48,936 nt of DNA from Yinghuangia elevatio. Its GTDB lineage: Bacteria > Actinomycetota > Actinomycetes > Streptomycetales > Streptomycetaceae. Each line of letters starts with the position of its first letter. The stretch's first letter is position 1. Positions 24,939 to 33,730 of this stretch are shown here, piece by piece. Both the position numbers and the translations under genes were made by a program. The notes beneath the pieces were generated by a model that did not search any database, was not told the DNA's origin, and was given only the letters and a program-made list of their open reading frames with translations. The stretch spans positions 1-48,936 of the forward strand of contig NZ_JBEZFP010000063.1 in the NCBI RefSeq assembly GCF_040649515.1. Reading direction: 5' to 3'.

Positions 24939-26438
24939 ATGACCGACTACGACGTGATCGTCATCGGCGCCGGCAACGCCGGGCTGAGTGCGGCGGCCAC
25001 CATGCAGCGCGGCGGCAGGCGGACGCTCCTGCTGGAGCGCCACAACGTCCCGGGCGGGGCGGCGCATTCGTTCGTCCGCGGCCGGTTCGAGTTCGAGGTG
25101 TCGCTGCACCAGCTGGCCGGCATGGGCGACGAGGGCGGCAACGGCCCGCTGCGTGCCGTCTTCGACATGCTGGACGTCACGAAGCGGCTGGAGTTCGTCG
25201 TCGACGACGACCTCTACCGCACGGTCGTCCCCGGTGTCCTGGACGTGACGCTGCCGGCCGACTGGCAGGGCGTCGTCGACACGCTCGACAGCCACTACCC
25301 CGGCAACCGCGCCCAGCTGACGCGCTTCATGGAACTGGTCCGGGACACCGGCGTCTGGCAGCTGGTCGCCCGCGCGAACCTGCACAAGATGCAGGAGCAG
25401 ATCGAGTGGCTGTCGGGCATGTCCGACGTACGCCGCTACGGGTTGAAGTCGTTCCAGGCGGTGCTGGACGAGTTCTTCACCGACGAGCGGTTGAAGCACG
25501 TGCTGGCCTCGTACTGGAGCTACAACGGCCAGACGGCGTCGGTGTGCGCGTTCATGGACCTGGCCCGGCTGCTGACCCTGTACATCGAGTACAAGCCCTA
25601 CCAGGTGGTCGGCGGCAGCATGTCCATGTCCTCGGCCATGCTGGCGTCCTTCCTGGAGGCCGGCGGCGAGGTCAAGTTCAACACCGACGTGTCGAAGATC
25701 GTCACCCGCGGGGGCGCGGCGGCCGGCGTGCGGCTGGCCGACGGCACGGAGATCTCGTCGAGGATGGTGATCTCCAACGCACCCACCGTGACGACGTACA
25801 CGCGGATGCTCGACGACGGCGTGGTGCCCGACCGGGTGCTCAAGGACCTGCGGGGCCGGGCCCTCGGCCCGTCCGCGACGGTGCTCTACCTCGGGCTGGA
25901 CGCGCCGGCCGCCGAACTCGGCTTCCTGACCTCGACGAGCTTCATCACCGCCGACCTCGACGAGGGCAACCTCGACCGGGCCAACCGCACCCTGGAGCCC
26001 GCCCGGTACCTGGTCGCGACCTGCTACGACGTCCGGCCGACCGGCTACGCGCCACCCGGCGCCTCGCAGGTCGCACTCGCCTCGCTGCACTACGGCGCAC
26101 CGTGGGAGGCCCTGGCGCCGGAGGAGTACGCCAGGACGAAGTTCGCGTACGCGCAGTCCCAGCTCGAACTGCTCAAGGCCATCGCCCCCGGCGTGCGGGA
26201 CGTGATCGAGGAGGCCGAGGTCTCCACACCGCTCACCTTCAAGCGCTATCTCAGCCAGCCCGCCGGCACCATCTACGGCTTCGACCAGGACATCTCGGAC
26301 AGCTGGCTGTTCCGCAACGAGGATCTGGCGCCGAACGTGCCGGGCCTGGTCTGCATCAGCAACTGGACCGGCGCGGGCGGCTACAACTCGATGATCGTCA
26401 TGGCGGCCCGGGTGTGCCAGCGGATCTTGTCCATGTAA
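24939..26438 (+). CDS. CrtI-like FAD-dependent oxidoreductase
   Basis: A 499-residue flavoprotein of the phytoene desaturase/CrtI-NDP type. DVIVIGAGNAGLSAAATM is the N-terminal dinucleotide fold, followed by LLERHNVPGGAAHSF; the C-terminus ends with NWTGAGGYNSMIVMAARV, the second FAD-binding part. Relatives desaturate, isomerise or oxidise hydrophobic chains. The next gene encodes an electron-transfer partner and then an ACP, so desaturation or saturation of an ACP-bound chain is the best guess. GAGGAAGGAAGG precedes the ATG. A carotenoid role is unlikely because no other carotenoid gene is present. Confidence 0.85.
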   Translation: MTDYDVIVIGAGNAGLSAAATMQRGGRRTLLLERHNVPGGAAHSFVRGRFEFEVSLHQLAGMGDEGGNGPLRAVFDMLDVTKRLEFVVDDDLYRTVVPGVLDVTLPADWQGVVDTLDSHYPGNRAQLTRFMELVRDTGVWQLVARANLHKMQEQIEWLSGMSDVRRYGLKSFQAVLDEFFTDERLKHVLASYWSYNGQTASVCAFMDLARLLTLYIEYKPYQVVGGSMSMSSAMLASFLEAGGEVKFNTDVSKIVTRGGAAAGVRLADGTEISSRMVISNAPTVTTYTRMLDDGVVPDRVLKDLRGRALGPSATVLYLGLDAPAAELGFLTSTSFITADLDEGNLDRANRTLEPARYLVATCYDVRPTGYAPPGASQVALASLHYGAPWEALAPEEYARTKFAYAQSQLELLKAIAPGVRDVIEEAEVSTPLTFKRYLSQPAGTIYGFDQDISDSWLFRNEDLAPNVPGLVCISNWTGAGGYNSMIVMAARVCQRILSM

Positions 26439-26457
26439 CCCCAGAACGGAGTCGGAT

Positions 26458-27615
26458 ATGACAGCCAATCCGCTGGCCCTGTTGTTCGACGGGGCCGACG
26501 ACGTGCTCGCCGCGATGCGGCGGCGGGAGGAAGCCGGGGAGGTGGACCACCCGGCGGACGCCTGGGGCGACCTGGAACCGCTCCATCCGCGCCGGCTGGA
26601 CCTCACCGTCGCCGAGGTCGTCGACGAGACCGTCACCACCAAGACCTTCAGGCTGCGCAAGACCGGCGGCGGGCCGCTGCCGCCGTTCCTCGCGGGGCAG
26701 TACATCAACCTGCACGTCCAGGTCGGCGACGTCCGGACGAGCCGCGCGTTCTCCATCTCGTCGTCGCCCAACGCCCGCGAGCACTACGACCTGACGGTGC
26801 GCCGGCTGCCCGGCGGACGGGTCAGCAACCACCTGCTCGACACCACCGAGGCCGGGGACCGCTTCACCAGCGGCGGGCCGATCGGCACGTTCTTCCACGA
26901 CCCGCTGTACCACGGCGACGACCTCGTCTTCCTGGCCGGCGGATCCGGTGTCGCCCCGGCGATGAGCATGATCAAGGACATCGCCGACAACAACCTGGCC
27001 CGCCGGATGACCCTGGTGTACGGCTCCCGCCGCGCCGACGACGTCATCTTCCGCGAGGAACTGGACGAACTGGCCGACCGGCTCCCCGGCCTGACCGTGC
27101 ACCACGTCATCGCCCAGCCCGGCCCGGACTGGACCGGGGCGGTCACGCCGCTCGACGGGAAACTGATCACCTCCCTGGTGGGCCCGCTGGCCGGCCGGAT
27201 GACCTACCTGTGCGGCCCACCGGGCAAATACGAGTTCCTGATCGACGAGTTGACCGCGCTCGGGCACCCGCGCCGGCGCATCCGGTACGAGGACAACAGC
27301 GTCGCGGTGCAGCCGGGCGACGACCCGCGCTGGCCCGCGGACCTCGACCCGGCCGGCACGGTGTCCGTCACGGTCCGCGGCCGCAAGACGTTCGCCATGC
27401 CGCGCGGCCAGAACATGCTCGAGGCACTGGAGGACAACGGCATCCCCCAGGAGCCGTCGTGCCGCTCCGGCGAGTGCTCGCTGTGCCGGGTCCGGGTCTG
27501 CTCCGGCGAGGTCTTCCACGCCCAGGAGGCCAAACTCCGCATGGCCGACACGAAGTTCGGATTCGCACACAGCTGTGTCGCCTACCCGCTCACGGACGTC
27601 GAGATCGACGTCTGA
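26458..27615 (+). CDS. Ferredoxin-NAD(P)H reductase with 2Fe-2S domain
   Basis: A 385-residue PaaE/Hmp-like reductase. The FAD domain has RAFSISSSPN, the NAD(P)H domain has AGGSGVAPAMSM and the C-terminal plant-type ferredoxin domain has the cluster cysteines C335, C340, C343 (CRSGECSLC) and C373. It passes electrons from NAD(P)H through FAD and the iron-sulfur cluster to a partner, most likely the neighbouring CrtI-like enzyme. ATG lies 19 bp after that gene. About the first 40 residues are an extra N-terminal segment before the FAD domain. Confidence 0.92.
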   Translation: MTANPLALLFDGADDVLAAMRRREEAGEVDHPADAWGDLEPLHPRRLDLTVAEVVDETVTTKTFRLRKTGGGPLPPFLAGQYINLHVQVGDVRTSRAFSISSSPNAREHYDLTVRRLPGGRVSNHLLDTTEAGDRFTSGGPIGTFFHDPLYHGDDLVFLAGGSGVAPAMSMIKDIADNNLARRMTLVYGSRRADDVIFREELDELADRLPGLTVHHVIAQPGPDWTGAVTPLDGKLITSLVGPLAGRMTYLCGPPGKYEFLIDELTALGHPRRRIRYEDNSVAVQPGDDPRWPADLDPAGTVSVTVRGRKTFAMPRGQNMLEALEDNGIPQEPSCRSGECSLCRVRVCSGEVFHAQEAKLRMADTKFGFAHSCVAYPLTDVEIDV

Positions 27616-27764
27616 CGCGACCCGTCGGGGCGTCGCCCGTCAGCGGGCCGATCGCCGGGCCGATCACCGGGCCCGTCTCCGCCCCCCGGTGCGCCGCCGA
27701 ACCGCCGCCTGGTCGCCACCGAGCCACACGTACCGCCCCGCACCCCTCACAGGAGGTTCACCAA

Positions 27765-28013
27765 ATGCCCACCGATCTTCGGGAAGTCATGGTCGACGCA
27801 CTACGCAGCATGCATTTCGAAGTGGACGCACTGACCGACGAAACGCCACTGGGCGACGGCGGACTCGAATTGGAGTCGCTCTCGCTCGCCGAATTGGTGA
27901 TGCAGCTCGACGAATTCGGCATCGAATTCTCGGACGACGAGATGGAGACGCTGTCGACGATGACCTTCGGCCAGTTCGCCGAGGAAGCCGCGCGGCGCAA
28001 GTCGGAGAAGTAG
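27765..28013 (+). CDS. Acyl carrier protein (chain-building)
   Basis: An 82-residue acidic, four-helix ACP. The phosphopantetheine Ser is S38 in LELESLSLAEL, with Glu in place of the usual Asp before it. AGGAGG stands 8 nt before the ATG. It closes the first operon block and likely carries the growing polyene for the KS pair, FabG, the dehydratases and the CrtI-like enzyme. The 149 bp upstream holds no other gene. Confidence 0.92.
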   Translation: MPTDLREVMVDALRSMHFEVDALTDETPLGDGGLELESLSLAELVMQLDEFGIEFSDDEMETLSTMTFGQFAEEAARRKSEK

Positions 28014-28079
28014 CACTCGGCTCGACATTGTCCCGGCGCTCGTCTCGCGGCGAGCGGACCGATTGAAGGAGGAGTGACC

Positions 28080-29933
28080 GTGTCTCGACCGGCCAAGGCA
28101 ATCTGCGTCGTGGGCGCCGGTCCACGCGGCCTCGCGGTCCTCGAGCGGTTGTGTGCGAACCACAGCGGCGAGCGCCGGCTGTCGATCCACGTGGTGGACC
28201 CGTATCCGCCGGGGGCCGGGCGCACCTGGCGTACCCGGCAGTCCCACCACCTGCTCATGAACACCGTGACATCGCAGATCAGCCAGTTCACCGACACCAG
28301 CGTCAACTGCGCCGGGCCGATCCGGCCGGGGCCGAGCCTGTACGACTGGCTCCAACCGGTGGAGTTCGGCGCCGGGAACATCTGGGCGGGCGCGGAGCGG
28401 CTCGGTCCCGACGACTACCCCTCGCGCGCCCAGTTCGGCCGGTACCTCGAATGGGTCCTCGGCCGCATCAAGTCCACCGCCCCCGACTCCGTCCGCATCC
28501 TGGTCCACCGGGGCACCGCCATAGCGCTGAACCAGGACGCGAGCGGGCAGTGCGTCACGCTCGACGACGGCACGTTGCTGGCGGGCCTGGACGCGGTGGT
28601 CCTCACGCTCGGCCACGGCGCCAACGAACCCACCTCCGAGGAAATGCGGTTGGCGGCGTACGCCGGGCGGCACGGGCTGCGCTACATCCGCCCGGGCAAC
28701 CCCGCCGACCTCGACCTCGACGGCATCGGGGTCGGCGAGACCGTCGGCATCCGCGGGCTCGGGCTGGCGTTCTTCGACGTGCTCGCCCTGCTGACCGAGG
28801 GCCGGGGCGGCAAGTACGTTTCCGGCCCCGACGGCCTGCACTACCTCCCCTCCGGACAGGAGCCCGTCCTGTACGCGGGGTCCCGCCGCGGCGTGCCCTA
28901 CCAGGCCCGCGGCGAGAACCAGAAGGGCGCGGCGGGCCGCCACGAGCCGCTGTTCCTGACCCTCGACGCCATCGCCCGGATCCGCGCCACGCCGAACGCG
29001 ACGTTCAAGCGGCACGTGTGGCCGCTCCTGGACGCCGAAGTCCGGTCCGTCTACCACCACGCGCTTGTCGCCGGGCGGACCGACCGGCCCACGGCCGACC
29101 GGTTCCTGGCCGAGTACGTGGCCGCCGAACCGGCCGAACGCACCGGCGTGCTGCGCCGGCACGGCCTCCGGACGGCCGACGAATGGGACTGGTCGCGGGT
29201 GGAACGCCCCTGGGGGAACCGGGTGTTCACCCATCAGGAGGAATTCGGCCGATGGCTGGTGGGTCACCTGCGCGAGGACGTCCGGAACGCCCGCGGCGGC
29301 AATGTGGACAACCCGCTCAAAGCCGCTCTGGACGTGCTGCGCGACATGCGCAACGAGGTCCGGCTCGCGATCGACCACGCCGGGATCACCGGCAGTTCCT
29401 ACCGCGACGAGGTGGCGGGCTGGTTCACGCCGCTCAACGCGTACCTCTCCATCGGTCCGCCGCTGTCCCGCATCGAGGAGATGACCGCGCTGATGGAGTG
29501 TGGCCTGCTCCGCGTGGTGGGGCCGGGCACCCGGGTGCGGTCCGGTCCCGCGGGCGAGGGCTTCCTCATCGGCTCGGCGGCGATCCCCGGCTCGGAGGTG
29601 CCCGCCACCACGCTCATCGAGGCGCGCATCCCCGACACGGACCTGCGCCGCACCACCAACGCCCTGTTGCGGCACATGCAGGCGACCGGCCAGTGCCGGC
29701 CGTACCGCATCCCCGATCCGGACGGTGACGCGTACGAGACCGGCGGCGTGGAGGTGACGCCGCGCCCGTACCGCGTGGTGGACGCCTCCGGGACACCTCA
29801 CCCGCGCTGCTTCGCCTACGGGGTGCCCACCGAGTTCGTGCACTGGGCGACGGCCGCCGGCATCCGCCCCGGGGTCGGCTCGGTGATCCTCGAGGACGCG
29901 GACGCGATCGCCAGGGCGGTGCTGGGGCCATGA
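28080..29933 (+). CDS. FAD/NAD(P)-binding N-oxygenase, CreE/Tri21-like
   Basis: A 617-residue flavoprotein of the NAD_binding_9 group. CVVGAGPRGLAVLERL is the FAD site, followed by VDPYPPGAGRTWRT and HHLLMNTVTSQISQFTD, signatures of this family. As I recall, CreE and FzmM, which oxidise aspartate to nitrosuccinate, belong here. The companion lyase that frees nitrite (CreD type) is not in the window. The enzyme may therefore make nitrosuccinate that decays or is processed elsewhere, or it may oxidise another amine or hydrazine. GTG at 28080 lies 7 nt after AAGGAGG. It opens the N-N operon. Confidence 0.62.
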   Translation: MSRPAKAICVVGAGPRGLAVLERLCANHSGERRLSIHVVDPYPPGAGRTWRTRQSHHLLMNTVTSQISQFTDTSVNCAGPIRPGPSLYDWLQPVEFGAGNIWAGAERLGPDDYPSRAQFGRYLEWVLGRIKSTAPDSVRILVHRGTAIALNQDASGQCVTLDDGTLLAGLDAVVLTLGHGANEPTSEEMRLAAYAGRHGLRYIRPGNPADLDLDGIGVGETVGIRGLGLAFFDVLALLTEGRGGKYVSGPDGLHYLPSGQEPVLYAGSRRGVPYQARGENQKGAAGRHEPLFLTLDAIARIRATPNATFKRHVWPLLDAEVRSVYHHALVAGRTDRPTADRFLAEYVAAEPAERTGVLRRHGLRTADEWDWSRVERPWGNRVFTHQEEFGRWLVGHLREDVRNARGGNVDNPLKAALDVLRDMRNEVRLAIDHAGITGSSYRDEVAGWFTPLNAYLSIGPPLSRIEEMTALMECGLLRVVGPGTRVRSGPAGEGFLIGSAAIPGSEVPATTLIEARIPDTDLRRTTNALLRHMQATGQCRPYRIPDPDGDAYETGGVEVTPRPYRVVDASGTPHPRCFAYGVPTEFVHWATAAGIRPGVGSVILEDADAIARAVLGP

Positions 29934-30009
29934 CGCGATGCCACGGCCCGGCAGGGCCGCGCCGCGATCCGGCCCGTCGTCCGCAGGGACAGCCGCAGGG
30001 AGCGCCGCA

Positions 30010-31206
30010 GTGGACCTGAACACCAGTCACGACCCGGAGGTTCTCGGGCTTCCTTTCTACGACGACGGACACCGTCGTCTCGCGCAGCAGATCGGCGTCT
30101 GGTGCGACATCTACGGCGAACTGTGGGAGACCGTGCGCCGGATGCCGCCGGACGAGGCGGGCCGCCGCCTGGTCCGGCTCCTGGGCGAGGAAGGCTGGTT
30201 GTCCGGCCTGGACCCGTCCGCGGCGTCGCCCGACCTGCCCTGGGACTTCCGCGCGGTCTGCCTGACGCGCGAGGCCCTGGCCTACGCCGAGGACCTGGCG
30301 GACTTCGCCTACTCCATCCAGTCCCTGTCCGCCACGCCGGTCATCCGGTACGGCGACAAGGAGCAGCAGGCCCGCTACCTGCCCGGCATGGCGAACGGCA
30401 CCCTGATCGGCGCGTTCGCCGTCTCGGAGAAGGAGGCCGGCTCGGAGGTCGCCGCGGTCGGACTGACCGCCCGGCGCGCCGCGGACGGCGGCTACGTGCT
30501 GGCCGGCCGCAAGGCGTGGATCGCCCACGCCACCATCGCCGACCTGTTCGTCGTGATCGCCCGCACCGGCGAAGGACCGGGACCGCTGGGCCTGTCCGCC
30601 TTCCTGGTGCCCGCGGACACCCCCGGCCTGCGCGTGGAGCGGCTCGACGCCATCGCGCCGCGCTCCTTCGGGCACGTGCACTTCGACGACTGCCCGGTCC
30701 CGGACGAAGCCCTGCTCGGCAGGAAGGGCCGCGGCTTCGTCGTCGCCATGGACCTGCTCGACCGCTTCCGGATGACGGTCGGCGCGGCGGCCGTCGGGTT
30801 CGCCCGGCGGGCCGCGGACGCCGCACTCGCGCACACCCGCGGCCGGGAGGCGTACGGCCGCACGCTCTTCGACCTCCAACTCGTGAAGGCGAAGCTCGCG
30901 GACACCGACATCCGCCTGAACGCCGCCTCCCTCCTGGTGGCACGGGCCGCCTGGGAGTGCGACCAGGGCAGCCGCGGGTTCGCCCGGCACTCCAGCATCG
31001 CCAAGGTGTACGCCACCGAGGCGGCCCAGGAGATCGTCGACGCGTCCGTGCAGCTGTTCGGCGCGGCCGGCGTGGTCCGCGGCGGCGTCACCGAACGCCT
31101 CTACCGGCAGATCCGGTCGCTGCGCATCTACGAAGGCGCGACCGACGTCCTGCGCCTGGCGATCGCCGACGGCCTCGACATGCGCCGGGCCGACCGAGGT
31201 GGCTGA
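30010..31206 (+). CDS. Acyl-CoA dehydrogenase family (Tri22-like)
   Basis: A 398-residue acyl-CoA dehydrogenase. The flavin region has FAVSEKEAGSEV, followed by RKAWIAHA, and the catalytic Glu is E375 in IYEGATDVLRLAIA. In triacsin biosynthesis, as I recall, the dehydrogenase Tri22 oxidises ACP-bound N-acylated hydrazinoacetate to the hydrazone. The same role is likely here because the ACP, ligase and GNAT are in the same operon. GTG at 30010 is preferred (AGGGAG 7 nt upstream, conserved N-terminus); an ATG at 29938 would add 24 low-complexity residues. Confidence 0.85.
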   Translation: MDLNTSHDPEVLGLPFYDDGHRRLAQQIGVWCDIYGELWETVRRMPPDEAGRRLVRLLGEEGWLSGLDPSAASPDLPWDFRAVCLTREALAYAEDLADFAYSIQSLSATPVIRYGDKEQQARYLPGMANGTLIGAFAVSEKEAGSEVAAVGLTARRAADGGYVLAGRKAWIAHATIADLFVVIARTGEGPGPLGLSAFLVPADTPGLRVERLDAIAPRSFGHVHFDDCPVPDEALLGRKGRGFVVAMDLLDRFRMTVGAAAVGFARRAADAALAHTRGREAYGRTLFDLQLVKAKLADTDIRLNAASLLVARAAWECDQGSRGFARHSSIAKVYATEAAQEIVDASVQLFGAAGVVRGGVTERLYRQIRSLRIYEGATDVLRLAIADGLDMRRADRGG

Positions 31207-31262
31207 CGGCCTGCCGGAGACCGCACCGCCGCCCAATCCCCCCCACCCGAAGGCAGGCAAGG

Positions 31263-32453
31263 TTGACGCACCCGATTGCGACGGCAGCTCCGGTGCCCGT
31301 GGCGACGCACTTATGGATGCGGTGCGAGTCGCGCGCCACCGAACGCCGCGCGCCGCTCGTACCCGAGGACGCCGCACGCCTGGTCGACCGGGGTGTCCGG
31401 ATCACCGTCGAGGAGTCGCCCCAGCGGGTTTTCCCGCTTGCCGACTACGCGGACGCGGGGTGCGACACAGCGCCGGCGGGCGGCTGGCCGACGGCGCCGG
31501 ACGGCACGTACATCCTCGGACTCAAGGAACTACCCGGCGAGCCGGCGGAGTTGCGGCACCGTCACATCTACTTCGGGCACGCCTACAAGGGCCAGTCCGG
31601 CGCCCGCGAACTGCTGGCCCGGTTCACGGCGGGCGGGGGTGCGCTCCTCGATCTGGAGTACCTGACCGACGGCGGCGGTCGGCGTCTGGCCGCGTTCGGC
31701 TATTGGGCGGGGTACGTGGGCGCGGCACTTGCCGTGCTGCACCGGCGCGGCACGCTCGAAGTGCCGCTGCGCTCACTGGACCGGGAGGAACTGGACGCCC
31801 GGCTCCGGGCCGGTGCCGGGGACGGGACCGGAGGCGTGGCCGACGGCGACGCCCTCGTGATCGGGGCCCTGGGCCGGAGCGGGCGCGGTGCCTGCGACGC
31901 CCTGGAAACCGCCGGAGTCAGCCCGCTGCGCTGGGACTTGGCGGAGACCCGCGACCTTGACCGGGACGCCCTCCTCGACGCCGACATCCTCGTCAACACC
32001 GTCCTGACGACCCACCCGGTGCCGCCGTTCCTGCGCCCCGCCGACCTCGACGCCCCCGGACGCCGCCTCTCCGTGATCGCGGACGTCACCTGCGACGTCG
32101 GGTCGGAGTGCAACGTCCTGCCCGTGTACGACGCGGTCACCGACTGGGAGCACCCGGTCCGGCGGCTGCGGGACGGCGGGCGCCCGGTCGACCTCGTGGC
32201 GATCGACAACCTTCCCTCGCTGCTTCCCGTGGAGGCCGCCAGGGCGTTCTCCGCGGACCTGTGGCCGGTGCTCGCGAGCATCGGTTCCGACGATCCCGCG
32301 TGGGCCCGCTGCCTGGGCGAGTTCGTACGGGCGGCAGCCGGTTCCGGAACCGAGTCCCGCAACGAATCCCGGAGCGAGTCCGGGAGCGAATCCCGGACCC
32401 ATACCCAGGCCGCATCCTCGGCCGAATCCCAGGAGGACGCGCATGTCCGGTGA
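31263..32453 (+). CDS. Saccharopine dehydrogenase, lysine-forming (LYS1-like)
   Basis: A 396-residue protein matching yeast LYS1 along its length. HLWMRCESRATERRAPL, ESPQRVFPLADYADAGC and AIDNLPSLLP all have clear yeast counterparts. The catalytic Lys and His are kept: K88 in LGLKELPG and H106 in HIYFGHAYKG. LYS1 splits saccharopine to lysine and 2-oxoglutarate with NAD, reversibly. Streptomycetes make lysine by the diaminopimelate route, so this gene is not for normal lysine supply. TTG start; Leu17 is TTA (31311-31313), implying bldA control. The tail (about 360-396) is a Ser/Glu/Arg low-complexity run from a DNA repeat. It overlaps the LYS9-like gene by 11 bp. Confidence 0.85.
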   Translation: MTHPIATAAPVPVATHLWMRCESRATERRAPLVPEDAARLVDRGVRITVEESPQRVFPLADYADAGCDTAPAGGWPTAPDGTYILGLKELPGEPAELRHRHIYFGHAYKGQSGARELLARFTAGGGALLDLEYLTDGGGRRLAAFGYWAGYVGAALAVLHRRGTLEVPLRSLDREELDARLRAGAGDGTGGVADGDALVIGALGRSGRGACDALETAGVSPLRWDLAETRDLDRDALLDADILVNTVLTTHPVPPFLRPADLDAPGRRLSVIADVTCDVGSECNVLPVYDAVTDWEHPVRRLRDGGRPVDLVAIDNLPSLLPVEAARAFSADLWPVLASIGSDDPAWARCLGEFVRAAAGSGTESRNESRSESGSESRTHTQAASSAESQEDAHVR

Positions 32454-33630
32454 CCGAACCGCCCCCGCGAGCGGCACCGTCCACTGGATCGGGACCGGGC
32501 TGTCCACCGGCCGGACCGGCCTCGGACTGGTCTGCGACCACGCCGAGCGCGTGGTGCTGTGGGACCGTACCGCCGAACGCGCCGCGGCACGCCTCGCGGC
32601 GCTCGGACTCACCGACCGCGCCGACGTGCGCGGCCTCGAACCGGGCGCCCTCGAAGCCGAGGTCAAGGCGGGCGACGTGGTGGTCTCCATGCTGCCGGCC
32701 GCCGAGCACACCGGCCTGCTGCGCCTCGCCGTCGCGCGCGGCGCCCACTTCGCCTGCACGAGCTACACCACCGAGGCGCTGAGCGAGCAGGCCGCGGTCG
32801 CGGCCGAGGCCGGCCTCGTGGTGCTGACCGAGGCCGGCCTCGACCCCGGCATCGACCACCTGATGGCCCATGTGCTCGTGGACCGGGCCCGCCGCGAGGC
32901 CGGCGACGGCGCGGCGTCCGTGGCCTTCACCTCGTACTGCGGCGGCATCCCCGCCGAACCCGACGACTTCCGCTACCGGTTCAGCTGGGCGCCCTACGGG
33001 GTGCTTGCCGCGCTCGGCTCGCCCGCGCAGTACATCGACGAGGGCGGCCCCCGCACCGCGCGGCATCCCTGGCAGGCCACGCGGTCGCTGGTGCTCGCCG
33101 GGGAGGAGTTCGAGGTCTACCCCAACCGCGACAGCCTGCCGTTCCTCGCCCAGTACGCGCTGCCGCAGGCGTGGCGGGCCACCACGTTCATCCGCGGCAC
33201 GCTCCGCAACGCGGGCTGGCGTGCCGCGTGGCGCGACGTCTTCGAGACCGTCACGACCGGCGACGAGACCCGTATCCGCGCACTGGCCAAGGAACTTGCC
33301 GACCGCTACCCGACCACCGAGGCGGACCGGGACCGGGTGGTGCTCTCCGTCGAACTGGAAGTCCGGGGCACCGACGGCCGTACCCGCTGGCGCGGAGCCC
33401 ATTTGCTCGACCTGACCGGCGACGCGGAGGAGAGCGCCATGGCCCGATGCGTGTCGGTGCCGCTCGCCCTCGGCGTGACCCGCGTCCTCGACTCGGCCCT
33501 CCCGGCCGGTCTGAACCGCGCGGCCGAATCGGCCGACGAGGCCGCCCGGTGGCTGGACTTCCTGGGCGGCCACGGCATCCGCGGCACCTTCGACGACTCG
33601 CTTCCCGACGCACCGGGAGGCACGCCGTGA
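32443..33630 (+). CDS. Saccharopine reductase, glutamate-forming (LYS9-like)
   Basis: A 395-residue saccharopine dehydrogenase-like protein. HWIGTGLSTGRTG is the dinucleotide fold, TEAGLDPGIDHLMAH is the typical LYS9 motif, and SYCGGIPAEPDDFRYRFSWA matches the LYS9 substrate-binding segment. LYS9 joins 2-aminoadipate semialdehyde and glutamate to saccharopine with NADPH, or runs in reverse. Together with the LYS1-like gene it could turn semialdehyde released by the DAO-type oxidase back into lysine. The hydrazine adduct of lysine and glycine is also a saccharopine look-alike, so it might act on that directly. Confidence 0.83.
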   Translation: MSGDRTAPASGTVHWIGTGLSTGRTGLGLVCDHAERVVLWDRTAERAAARLAALGLTDRADVRGLEPGALEAEVKAGDVVVSMLPAAEHTGLLRLAVARGAHFACTSYTTEALSEQAAVAAEAGLVVLTEAGLDPGIDHLMAHVLVDRARREAGDGAASVAFTSYCGGIPAEPDDFRYRFSWAPYGVLAALGSPAQYIDEGGPRTARHPWQATRSLVLAGEEFEVYPNRDSLPFLAQYALPQAWRATTFIRGTLRNAGWRAAWRDVFETVTTGDETRIRALAKELADRYPTTEADRDRVVLSVELEVRGTDGRTRWRGAHLLDLTGDAEESAMARCVSVPLALGVTRVLDSALPAGLNRAAESADEAARWLDFLGGHGIRGTFDDSLPDAPGGTP

Positions 33631-33730
33631 TCCTGGGAGCGCAGCCGCCCACGGCCGGCCGCCCGCGGACCTCCGTACCGATCCGTCCCACCCCATCGAG
33701 CGCGGCGATCCGCCCGAAGGAGAGGCCCAA

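Noticed and set aside
24939..26438. Carotenoid desaturase
   Set aside because: No phytoene synthase, GGPP synthase or cyclase gene is in the window; the neighbours are an ACP and polyketide enzymes.
31263..33630. Primary lysine biosynthesis by the aminoadipate route
   Set aside because: No homocitrate synthase, homoaconitase or aminoadipate reductase genes are nearby, and streptomycetes use the diaminopimelate route.
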